From an uncultured Alphaproteobacteria bacterium (GTDB lineage Bacteria > Pseudomonadota > Alphaproteobacteria > Rhodospirillales > Rhodospirillaceae), in the NCBI GenBank assembly GCA_900079695.1, contig LT599022.1, positions 1,697,245-1,761,244 of the forward strand: a DNA stretch of 64,000 nucleotides, in the 5' to 3' direction. The notes beneath the pieces were generated by a model, which had not been told where the DNA came from, searched no databases, and saw only the letters and a program-made list of their open reading frames with translations. This document shows, in pieces, positions 7,259-14,556 of the stretch. The number at the start of each line of letters is the position of its first letter. The first letter of the stretch is position 1. Made by a program: the position numbers and the translations under genes.

Positions 7259-9292
7259 ATGGCTGCTCTCGAAGAAAACTGGCTCTCCCTGGAAGAAACC
7301 GCCACCTACATCGGTGTCGGCAAAACCGTGCTCTATGGAATGGCGCGAGAGGGCACTATTCCCGCCCGCAAGGTCGGCAAGAAGTGGACCTTCGAGAAGG
7401 CCGGCCTCGACGCCTGGATGCGCGGGCATCGGCCCGTGCAATCGTTCTTTACCGACATCGAGTTCAAAATTGAGGGCAATGACGAGCTGCGCGATCCGCA
7501 GCGCGAGGGATATCTGCGCACCTACGAGTTTTTTCGAGCCGGGAAGAACAAAGCCATCCTGCAGATCCCGGTTGGCTGTGGCAAAACGGGCCTCGCATCG
7601 TTGCTGCCACTCGGTCTTGCCGAAGGCCGCGTCCTCGTCATCGCTCCGAATCTGACGATCAAGCAGGGTCTCTATGAGGCCATGGACGTCACCAATCGCC
7701 AGAAATGCTTTTGGCGGAAGGCGGCCGTGCTCACCGCCGACCAGATGATCTCCGGTCCGCTGGCGACCACGCTCGACACCGGCAACATCACCGTCGCCAC
7801 TCGGTCGCATGTCGTCATCACCAACGTGCAGCAACTCGCCACGGATCTCGACAAGTGGCTGAACCAGTTCCCAGACAACTTCTTCGACATGATCGTCGTC
7901 GACGAGGCGCATCACAGCGCGGCCGCGAGCTGGCAGCGGGTGATTGAGCGGTTCAACCAGGCGAAAGTGATCCTGCTCACCGCAACACCGTTTCGCAGCG
8001 ACCGGCAGGAACTCGACGGCGAGCTAGTGTATCGCTACCCGTTCCGGAACGCGACCCTGAAGGGCTACATCAAGCGCCTGAAGTCGACCTACGTCGCCCC
8101 CTCGACAATCGAGCTAGGTTTCGCCGACGAGCGCGGCCGCGCCTACACGCTTGATGAGGTGATGAAGCTCAAGGAAGAGGAGTGGTTCAGCCGCGGGGTC
8201 GCGCTGGCGTCGCTGTGCAATCGGCACATCGTCGACACCAGCCTTGAGCGGCTGGAGCAGCTCCGCCAAACCGGGACGCAGCATCAGCTCATCGCCGTCG
8301 CGTGCTCGATCAATCACGCCCGCCAAATCAGTTCGCTCTATAGGGAGCGTGGGTTCACGGCCGAGGTCATTCACAGCAAGCAGCGGGAGGACGAGCAAGC
8401 CGCCATCCTCGCGGCTCTGCGCAACGGAACCCTCGACTGCATTGTCCAGGTCCAGATGCTCGGCGAGGGGTTTGACCACCCGAAGCTCAGCGTTGCAGCG
8501 ATCTTCCGGCCGTTCCGATCGCTCGGACCATACCTTCAGTTCGTAGGCCGCATCATGCGGGTCGTGGTGCAGAATAGCCCCGGTCACCCCGACAACCTCG
8601 GGCATATCGTGACGCATCTCGGCATGAACCTCGATGCCCGATTCCAGGAGTTCAAAGACTTCGAGAACGACGACAAGGCGTTCTGGGACAAGGTCATTGG
8701 TGGCGAGGAACCGGAGCCGCCGCAGGGGGTGCTGGACGGCATGACACGATTGCGCGCCGGCGACCTGGTGGTCGTTCACGACGAGATCGTCGACTCCCTT
8801 TGGGAGGAGGATTTCACCAGCCACGAAGACCAGCAGATCGTCGACGACCTGCGTGAACGGTTCAAGCTCCTCGGTCTTGACGACAGCAAGGTCGAGGAGA
8901 TGGTCCGGGCGGCCCAAAAAAGCTCCGTGCGCAAGCTCACGCCGACCGCACCCTTTGCGGTACAGCCGCAACGCGAGTGGGAAGAGGCGCGCAAGCGACT
9001 CAACGAAGAAGCCAAGCGCCTCGCGACGGTGGTGCTAAATCACGTCGAGCTAACGGTGGCGGGCACCGAGCTGATCTACAAATACCGATCACTTAAATTG
9101 AGCGGGCGGTCGAACTTCATTGCCGCCCTGACCATGGTGAATCACGAAATCAACAAGCGCCTGGGAAAGGACCGTCAGGCCGCCTCGATAGAGGAATTCC
9201 GGTCGGTCTTGGACAATCTCGAAGACCTTGTCCAGACACTGGCCAGGAGGGTCCGAAAGGCAAAGGCGGACTATGACGAAGAAAACTCCTAA
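7259..9292 (+). CDS. SF2 DEAH helicase with N-terminal excisionase-type HTH
   Basis: 677 residues. Residues about 8-55 form a MerR/excisionase-like helix-turn-helix (LSLEETATYIGVGKTVLYGMA, GTIPARKVGKKWTF, LDAWM), normally a stand-alone DNA-binding module. From about 75 it is a superfamily 2 helicase: Walker A VGCGKTG (105-111), DEAH (215-218), TAT (241-243), and motif VI with FVGRIMR near 430. The C-terminal 150 residues, after about 530, are helical and unassigned. Type I and III restriction and several defence helicases share the core, but I do not recognise this N-terminal fusion. It overlaps the next gene by 20 bp, and three genes seem co-transcribed. A DNA-targeted translocase in anti-phage or element maintenance is likely. 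Confidence 0.8.
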   Translation: MAALEENWLSLEETATYIGVGKTVLYGMAREGTIPARKVGKKWTFEKAGLDAWMRGHRPVQSFFTDIEFKIEGNDELRDPQREGYLRTYEFFRAGKNKAILQIPVGCGKTGLASLLPLGLAEGRVLVIAPNLTIKQGLYEAMDVTNRQKCFWRKAAVLTADQMISGPLATTLDTGNITVATRSHVVITNVQQLATDLDKWLNQFPDNFFDMIVVDEAHHSAAASWQRVIERFNQAKVILLTATPFRSDRQELDGELVYRYPFRNATLKGYIKRLKSTYVAPSTIELGFADERGRAYTLDEVMKLKEEEWFSRGVALASLCNRHIVDTSLERLEQLRQTGTQHQLIAVACSINHARQISSLYRERGFTAEVIHSKQREDEQAAILAALRNGTLDCIVQVQMLGEGFDHPKLSVAAIFRPFRSLGPYLQFVGRIMRVVVQNSPGHPDNLGHIVTHLGMNLDARFQEFKDFENDDKAFWDKVIGGEEPEPPQGVLDGMTRLRAGDLVVVHDEIVDSLWEEDFTSHEDQQIVDDLRERFKLLGLDDSKVEEMVRAAQKSSVRKLTPTAPFAVQPQREWEEARKRLNEEAKRLATVVLNHVELTVAGTELIYKYRSLKLSGRSNFIAALTMVNHEINKRLGKDRQAASIEEFRSVLDNLEDLVQTLARRVRKAKADYDEENS

Positions 9293-9524
9293 AGGGAAAA
9301 CGCCATCACTCATCGGCGGCGCCAGCGGGCGCCCCGTCCGCGTTGACGTTCGGCGCCGCTCTGAATGCTATCGGTGCAATGACGAGATCCCGGCCGGAAC
9401 ATCCTGCATCGCAATACCCAAGCTTGGGGGCGCCTTCACGACCGAGCGCCGCGTATGCGTCACCTGCTACGAAGCGATCTTGAAGCAGACGGCCGACGAC
9501 TTGGACGAACTGCGTCAGCTCTAG
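9273..9524 (+). CDS. Small zinc-ribbon-like protein in helicase operon
   Basis: 83 residues with start ATG at 9273, inside the end of the helicase gene. After a basic N-terminus it has C32-x2-C35 (ECYRCNDEI), C45, and C62-x2-C65 (RVCVTCYEAI), the layout of a zinc ribbon or treble-clef knuckle. An acidic helical tail follows. No family name is recognised. The overlap with the helicase and the short gap to the next cysteine-rich gene suggest a shared function, for instance as nucleic-acid or protein adaptor of the helicase. A longer frame upstream lacks a ribosome-binding site, so the internal start was chosen. Confidence 0.68.
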   Translation: MTKKTPKGKTPSLIGGASGRPVRVDVRRRSECYRCNDEIPAGTSCIAIPKLGGAFTTERRVCVTCYEAILKQTADDLDELRQL

Positions 9525-9535
9525 GAGGAACAGAG

Positions 9536-10012
9536 ATGGGAGATGGCTATAATCTCCAGCAGCTCAAGGCGCACATCCTTCCCCTGAGCAATGCGGGAAG
9601 CTGGGACGTCGCCGTCAAGGAATGGAGCCTGGTCGGCATCCATGAAGCTGATGAGCCAGAGGCATGTCCGTGTGGACACTTCCCCATCATAGAAATGTGC
9701 TCCATCCACAATCGTGTCACCGGCCACTCGACAGAGGTAGGCAACATCTGCGTGAAGCGGTTTCTCGGGTTACGATCCGACCTGATCTTCACCGCCATCA
9801 AACGAATTCGGAAAGACCCAGACAAGAGCCTGAACGCCGACGCGATCGCTTTTTTCCATGAGCGACGCGTGCTCAATGAGTGGGAATACAATTTCTGCCA
9901 GAACACGATGCGCCTTCGAAGTCTGACCTCGGCCCAACTCGGCAAGCGTCGTGACATCAACCGCAAAGTTCTCGCAGCCATCGAAAAGCGCGGATTTCAG
10001 GGGCCGCAGTAG
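9536..10012 (+). CDS. Cys/His-rich protein of unknown function in helicase operon
   Basis: 158 residues. The start at 9536 is set by a strong Shine-Dalgarno sequence, AGGAGGA, a few bases upstream; it begins 11 bp after the previous stop. The centre has a dense metal-site pattern: C44-x-C46-x-H48, C55-x2-H58, H64 and C72 (PCGH, MCSIHN, NICVKRF). The C-terminal half is helical and basic. I recognise the general type, a small protein found near mobile-element helicases, but no named family. Together with the 83-residue ribbon protein it completes an apparent three-gene module with the HTH-helicase. Confidence 0.7.
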   Translation: MGDGYNLQQLKAHILPLSNAGSWDVAVKEWSLVGIHEADEPEACPCGHFPIIEMCSIHNRVTGHSTEVGNICVKRFLGLRSDLIFTAIKRIRKDPDKSLNADAIAFFHERRVLNEWEYNFCQNTMRLRSLTSAQLGKRRDINRKVLAAIEKRGFQGPQ

Positions 10013-10118
10013 CGAGCGAGTGACGGCAAATGAAGAGCCGCGTGCAGTCGCCAAGGTTTTACCAACTATCGCAGTCATTCGACCGATTTTCTCTCTCTCG
10101 CGGTCTTCGGTCGCGCCA

Positions 10119-10721
10119 TCATTCATGTAGGCCCCAGTTTCGATCAGGGTCATTACGTCGATTGTCGGCCTCCGGCGGGACTGTCTCGGAGTGCCGGACC
10201 TGACCATCCGATCCTGTCCAGTCAAACCGGACCCGCCAACCGGTGCTCTTCCCGCTGTTGCTCTTATAACCGATGACCTGCTTATGCACCGTGATGCCTG
10301 CCAACACCATCGAACCTGATCCAGTGCCAATATTGGCGATAAACACGCTGTCGATCAGACGGTGATCCATCAGATCGCGTTCCAGAATGAGCAATGGGTT
10401 TTTGACCGCTTGCTCCCTCCTCCTTCTCTCCGCGAGCTGCTCCCTAAGTTTGTCTCCTTCGGCAAGATAAGCTTCTGCTTCCGGCGCATCCGTTGGCGTG
10501 CAGCCTCTCTTCATCGGAAGGCGCCCGTCCTTGTAGGCCGACAGGATCGCCGCGGCCGCATCAGGACCAACCTCGAGAACGAGATCGAGCCAGTTCCTTT
10601 CGCGCATGTAGATGTCGGCGCGCCCAGCTTTCGACAGAGCACCTCCTTCAAGGACGAGCTTTCTCGTCTTAATGGGCATGATGCCAGGCAGGCCAGCAAG
10701 GAAGTCCGTAAGAGAGCGCAT
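10119..10721 (-). CDS. Hypothetical protein
   Basis: 200 residues on the minus strand, convergent with the helicase operon. The N-terminal half resembles a DNA-binding or adaptor region (PIKTRKLVLEGGALSKAG, VGPDAAAAILSAYKDGRLP), followed by a charged helix (KLREQLAERRRREQAV). The C-terminal half looks beta-rich (SVFIANIGTGSGSMVLAGITV; WRVRFDWTGSDG). I do not recognise a family. It has no clear ribosome-binding site and lies between two multi-gene conflict modules without overlapping either. It could be a lone regulator or a remnant of a larger system. Confidence 0.55.
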   Translation of the reverse strand: MRSLTDFLAGLPGIMPIKTRKLVLEGGALSKAGRADIYMRERNWLDLVLEVGPDAAAAILSAYKDGRLPMKRGCTPTDAPEAEAYLAEGDKLREQLAERRRREQAVKNPLLILERDLMDHRLIDSVFIANIGTGSGSMVLAGITVHKQVIGYKSNSGKSTGWRVRFDWTGSDGQVRHSETVPPEADNRRNDPDRNWGLHE

Positions 10722-10747
10722 CGCCGATTCCTATTAAATCATTCGTA

Positions 10748-10763
10748 GGCCGCTAGAGCGGCC
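10748..10763. terminator. Short hairpin between the HEPN operon and the hypothetical gene
   Basis: GGCCGC and GCGGCC arms around TAGA, lying just after the end of the four-gene minus-strand operon in its reading direction. It may terminate that operon, though no T-run follows. Confidence 0.3.
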
Positions 10764-10797
10764 GATGTATTATTGCTGTCGATCCAACAAGACCGCG

Positions 10798-11970
10798 TCA
10801 GCCTTCGCCCCCCAGAGTCAGGCTCGTCCAATCCGGAAAACTGCCACGCTGCAGGATGGCTTGCACGACACGGACAACAAGCTGATCGGCGAGATCGAGA
10901 TCGACCTTGGACTTCGGCGGAAGCACACCCGAGTGGACCGCGTCCGACCGGGCTTTATATAGATGCTTCATCTCATCGAAGATCTTGGTGCGCTCGGCGG
11001 CGCCCTCACCCAAGAGCCAGGCAGCGCGACTGCCAATCTTATAGGCGATTTCGGTATTCGACGTTCCAAGATCGTGCATCAGCACGATTTCCGCGGCCAT
11101 GCCCAAATCGAGAGCGCGGTCGACAGGATGGATTGCCAGCCGAGAGCGCCCGAGCCGGTCGATTGCACGGGTAAGACTATCTCCCTCGGCGAATGCCGCG
11201 AGCTGCCCAAATACGGTCTTGATCATCGCCATGTCCGCTGGGAAAGCCACGAGCGGGTGAGCCGCAAACGGACGGCCTGACATCGTGCCACCAGCCGACA
11301 GCAAGGCGCGGCGATCCGACAGAATTACCGACATCGGCAACTCGACCCCGCCGCTGGAGCCAAGCAAACAGGCGAGCCGGAAACGGCGGCGGATTGCATC
11401 ACGCGCCGATGAGGCGGGCTGTGTCATGCTGGTCCCGGCTGGCCCATTTGCGTCATCCGGTTGTTGCTCGAAGGCTGGCGTTACCTTGTAGGACTGGATG
11501 AGGAAGCCGGTTCCGGTGGGCATGCTCGGCCACGAATATCGCCAAGGGTAGTCGAAGGCACTGAAGATGTCGGCCGCCGGCGGCACAAGGCGAACACCGT
11601 CGCCCAATTCACATGGCTCGTTGATTTCGATGCCAAGCACCGGAGAGACGTCCTCGTAGATCGCGGCATTCCGCGCCACTTCGTCCGTGAACAGTGCAAC
11701 GATGTCTTCCGGCGCTATTTTTTCGACGAGCCGGTCAATCGCCCATTCACCGAAGCGGCCCCCGACGACAGAGCCACCGCCGTCACCACTGAACACCCAA
11801 CACGTCGCGAAATCGGAGAACGGCTCCGCACGCGAGAGATATTGATCGACGCGGTGCTTCGCCTCGCCGCGCCAGAGTGAATAGTCGCTGCCGCGGTGAA
11901 TCTCGGCGAGTTCTCCAGCGATCTCGCGCAGGAAGGCTACCGCGTCGGGTGTAGTGTCCGCTCTGCTCAT
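10798..11970 (-). CDS. Apea-like HEPN-domain protein, putative RNase, fourth gene of the AbiE-linked operon
   Basis: 390 residues, taking the ATG at 11970 that overlaps the previous stop as ATGA. A 12-bp longer frame exists. The C-terminal domain (about 270-390) has the HEPN signature: a helical lead (MAAEIVLMHD, AYKIGSRAAWLLGEGAAER) and then LYKARSDAVHSG with R341-x4-H346, the catalytic Rx4-6H pair of HEPN ribonucleases; the surrounding pattern matches Apea-like HEPN. The N-terminal 250 residues are unassigned and may sense a trigger. HEPN RNases act in abortive infection by cutting RNA. Its operon partners include a nucleotidyltransferase, which in HepT/MntA pairs modifies a HEPN protein, but the usual tyrosine after the motif is absent here. 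Confidence 0.75.
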   Translation of the reverse strand: MSRADTTPDAVAFLREIAGELAEIHRGSDYSLWRGEAKHRVDQYLSRAEPFSDFATCWVFSGDGGGSVVGGRFGEWAIDRLVEKIAPEDIVALFTDEVARNAAIYEDVSPVLGIEINEPCELGDGVRLVPPAADIFSAFDYPWRYSWPSMPTGTGFLIQSYKVTPAFEQQPDDANGPAGTSMTQPASSARDAIRRRFRLACLLGSSGGVELPMSVILSDRRALLSAGGTMSGRPFAAHPLVAFPADMAMIKTVFGQLAAFAEGDSLTRAIDRLGRSRLAIHPVDRALDLGMAAEIVLMHDLGTSNTEIAYKIGSRAAWLLGEGAAERTKIFDEMKHLYKARSDAVHSGVLPPKSKVDLDLADQLVVRVVQAILQRGSFPDWTSLTLGGEG

Positions 11971-12800
11971 TCCTCGTCCCACCGATCGCGGTTCACGTCG
12001 ACGAAGCCGGCCGGGTAGCCCCGAGCCATGACGCCGAAGTTGGGCTCGCCTTCACTATGAACGGCGAGGATATGCTCAGGACCGAGCGGCTGATGTGTGT
12101 AGAGGTCGAACGCATGTTTGCCCGGCCGGCAGCCGAGCAACCGGCCATAAGTGGCAACCACTGCCTCAGCCGCCGAATAACCATGACGGGAATGGACGAG
12201 CGGCATGGCAATCTCCAGGACACGCGGCCGACCGATCTTCTTCAGCATGTCCTGAAGTGCCGCGTCTCGCTGCCAGAAATAGGCTGACTCGCCGCCCCAG
12301 CTCTCGAGGAGCAATTCAACGCCGCTGTCTTCGACGTCGACGGGATGCGAGACCATCCAGAACTTGTTGGAGCGGGAGTCGAGCTGATCGCTTTGGTACG
12401 GGCTGTCGGCGAACAAGCGATCTGCGACCTTTTGGCTGAATGCGCCAGCAGCGACTTGCGCCGCGAAACGTGATCGGATGGTGTCGAAGCTGGATGGATA
12501 AATGCCGCCCTGTCGAAGAGCGCCGACTTCCGCGTCGGTCAGGCGGGTATAGTGCCAAGCGCGGATCGTGCGGCCTTCCATCAGCCGCATGATATGCTCC
12601 TTCACCCACATGAACTCGCCCGCATAAGGATTCTCGGGATAGGGCATGGTGCGATCGGAGGCCTCACGCTCCAGCCATTGGCGGCGCGAGGTGAGCATGT
12701 AATCGCGGATGACATCTGTGTGGGCGTCGAGGTCGCCGCGCAACGCGCTGTCGAAGGTTTCGACGTCCCAGACGTCAATGATGGCGACGCTCTCGGTCAT
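11967..12800 (-). CDS. Putative ADP-ribosyltransferase-like protein, third gene of the AbiE-linked operon
   Basis: 277 residues, joined by ATGA overlaps to AbiEii upstream and the HEPN gene downstream. It has motif blocks in the order typical of an ART fold: RAWHYTRLTDAEVGALRQGGI (H83, G98-I100), as in the H-x-T...G(I/L) start of KptA/PARP-like proteins; a strand KFWMVSH near 147; WGGE (168-171); PRVLEIAMPLV near 193; and a final LGPEHILAVH (239-248). The 299-residue protein at 25384-26283 has the same five blocks in the same order, so the two seem to be distant homologues. No named family is recognised and the ART assignment is an inference from pattern. It may modify a target or regulate the HEPN effector. 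Confidence 0.7.
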   Translation of the reverse strand: MTESVAIIDVWDVETFDSALRGDLDAHTDVIRDYMLTSRRQWLEREASDRTMPYPENPYAGEFMWVKEHIMRLMEGRTIRAWHYTRLTDAEVGALRQGGIYPSSFDTIRSRFAAQVAAGAFSQKVADRLFADSPYQSDQLDSRSNKFWMVSHPVDVEDSGVELLLESWGGESAYFWQRDAALQDMLKKIGRPRVLEIAMPLVHSRHGYSAAEAVVATYGRLLGCRPGKHAFDLYTHQPLGPEHILAVHSEGEPNFGVMARGYPAGFVDVNRDRWDEE

Positions 12801-13675
12801 GCCTCACTCCCGTTTCTTGCTACGATCCGCGCGCATGACGGGCCGACCAACCCCCAAACCTTTTCGATGATCGATTCCAGCGAAACAGCGTCGAGTTCGA
12901 GCGATGCGGCGTAAGCGCGCCATTGCCGCTGCTTCCCTTCGTCGCCAAACATCTCGGCTGAGAGGCCTGGGGGGCATTCCTTCGGAATCGGCGTCCGCCG
13001 GCGCTCGAACGTCGCGCGGATGGCCGCATCCAGATCGTCAGCGGAAATGTCGATCGCGCGCGGGATCGCCCACAGGTCGTAATAATCCTTCATGCGTCCG
13101 TTGAGGACGCCAAGCGCCACCATGGCCTGGAATTTCTCGGCAATCACCGTGGCGGGCGGATAGGAACGAACCTGCGGAGCGGGAAAATCCAGCAGGGTCG
13201 GATAGTCGAGCCGCTGCGTCGCATCGGCCATAGCGTCTCCGAAGCCGATGTCGATTGTGACGGGGACGCGCGTTCTTTCGAGATAGGCAGCGGTCTTGAT
13301 GCGAATGCCGCCATATTCCATCTCCTCTCGAATGACGGTCGCAGCGAGCGCATCGATGTCGAAGGCGAGTCCATCGTCGCTCGCGATCGCCATGATCTCT
13401 CCGAAGTCGGCAATCAGGCCGTCAGGATCAGCGTCCCCGTGTCCGAGAAAGTCCGCATCCCGCGTCACCCGATTGTCGTCGGCCACCCAGACCGTGACCA
13501 GCATGCCGCCTTTCAGGACGAAGCGGTCCCGATGCGCTGAGATCGACAGGCGGTAGAGCAGCCGTTCAAGCGCGAACCGCACCAGCAGGATGTCGAAAGC
13601 GCGACCTTCTTTCCGGGCGATATTGAGCAGCCGGTCCTTGACCGACTTCGCCATATTCGTCGGTGCTTTAGCCAT
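12797..13675 (-). CDS. abiEii: AbiEii-family nucleotidyltransferase toxin
   Basis: 292 residues. It has the nucleotidyltransferase core of AbiEii/DUF1814: RFVLKGGMLV (KGG at 55-57), then RVTRDADFLG (72-75, the metal-binding acidic pair), and later VIAEKFQAMVALG (around 175-188). Length is typical of the family. In type IV systems it transfers nucleotides to a cellular RNA, such as tRNA, and stops growth; AbiEi represses the operon. It overlaps the AbiEi stop by 8 bp and the next gene by 4 bp, so all four are translationally coupled. Unlike ordinary pairs, it is followed by two further genes, an ART-like protein and a HEPN protein. Confidence 0.9.
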   Translation of the reverse strand: MAKAPTNMAKSVKDRLLNIARKEGRAFDILLVRFALERLLYRLSISAHRDRFVLKGGMLVTVWVADDNRVTRDADFLGHGDADPDGLIADFGEIMAIASDDGLAFDIDALAATVIREEMEYGGIRIKTAAYLERTRVPVTIDIGFGDAMADATQRLDYPTLLDFPAPQVRSYPPATVIAEKFQAMVALGVLNGRMKDYYDLWAIPRAIDISADDLDAAIRATFERRRTPIPKECPPGLSAEMFGDEGKQRQWRAYAASLELDAVSLESIIEKVWGLVGPSCARIVARNGSEA

Positions 13676-14288
13676 TGGAAGTGAGCGCCTCGATATAGGG
13701 TTGCATCACCTTCCAGGCGCCGCCGGCCTTCGCGGCCTGGGCGATAGCGCTCGGAGTTGCCTTGTGTTGCTGGAGGGCGGCGCGCAGACCTTCTATAGCG
13801 ACTGATCGATCGACCAGTTTGGGGTTTCGGAACAGGTCGGCAAGAGTCTTCGGGATCGAATAGACCGGGACGTCGATGCCAGCGATCGCATGATGCTCGA
13901 TGCCCTGGCGCAGATAGGATTCCGTGAAACGGACCATGCGCAGCGGCGGATAAGACTGCACGGGCGCCCAATCGCTCGTCCCGATCGCCATCCAAACCCG
14001 CCGTGGCATCTGGTCGGTCAGTCCATGGAAGGCGAGAGCCGATACCAGAGCGACCACGCCTTTGGGGACGCGCATGGCGGCTTCGGCGAGGATCTGGTTC
14101 TCTTCGACTTCCGCGCCACGCTTCTGATAAACCCCGCGCGAGATACGCTCGACTTCACCGCTCTCGACGGCGCGCGCGATCGTTTGCGCGCTGATGCCAG
14201 CCTCACGCAGTTCATGCGCGTGCATCATACTGCGCGCTTCGAGCAGGCTTCTGAGCTTCGCCTTTTGCGAATCTTGCGCCGAGGGCAT
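13668..14288 (-). CDS. abiEi: AbiEi-family antitoxin and transcriptional repressor
   Basis: 206 residues. The N-terminal winged helix (MHAHELREAGISAQTIARAV, GEVERISRGVYQKRG) is followed by the AbiEi C-terminal domain (GVVALVSALAFHGLTDQMP, DVPVYSIPKTLADLFRNPK), which is well conserved in the family. It would neutralise AbiEii and repress the operon through the inverted repeat directly upstream (14289-14335). It is the first gene of a four-gene minus-strand operon that runs to 10798. It differs clearly from the DUF6088 antitoxin at 3541, so the element carries two separate type IV antitoxins. Confidence 0.9.
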   Translation of the reverse strand: MPSAQDSQKAKLRSLLEARSMMHAHELREAGISAQTIARAVESGEVERISRGVYQKRGAEVEENQILAEAAMRVPKGVVALVSALAFHGLTDQMPRRVWMAIGTSDWAPVQSYPPLRMVRFTESYLRQGIEHHAIAGIDVPVYSIPKTLADLFRNPKLVDRSVAIEGLRAALQQHKATPSAIAQAAKAGGAWKVMQPYIEALTSNG

Positions 14289-14335
14289 GTTACAAATCCT
14301 CTAATCGGCCGCGATCTTATCAGAGGTTTTGTCAC
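14289..14335. promoter_or_regulatory. AbiEi operator: inverted repeat upstream of abiEi
   Basis: GTTACAAATCCTCT (14289-14302) faces AGAGGTTTTGTCAC (14322-14335); 12 of 14 positions pair across a 19-bp gap. It touches the abiEi start codon. AbiEi proteins are known to bind pairs of inverted repeats at this position for negative autoregulation. Confidence 0.65.
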
Positions 14336-14472
14336 ATGTCATCCCCAATGCGATTTTCTGACGTATTTCAATCAGGTCGATGTGAACGAGCCTGGAGGGG
14401 AAAGCCTTCCCCTGCGGCCGAGCCGAGGTCTCGGCCGACCCCTTCTACGGGGTGCCCCCGCAACGCCCCGAG

Positions 14473-14556
14473 AAGAGTGAGAGTGGGGATCGGAGATCCA
14501 TGACGGGTTGAGTGTCGAGAGAGAGGCTCCCGGCGCCCGTCATGGAGTTTGGTCTC
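14473..14556 (+). ncRNA. Conserved structured leader (family 1) of the DUF932 gene
   Basis: The box AAGAGTGAGAG (14473-14483) precedes a hairpin with perfect 11-bp arms, TCCATGACGGG (14497-14507) and CCCGTCATGGA (14536-14546), around a 28-nt loop. The 3' arm contains GGAG, the likely ribosome-binding site for the ATG at 14557, so pairing could hide it. The same box, an equally long 28-nt loop and a different but complementary stem precede parB. This is a candidate RNA regulator; it could match an already catalogued motif. Confidence 0.55.
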
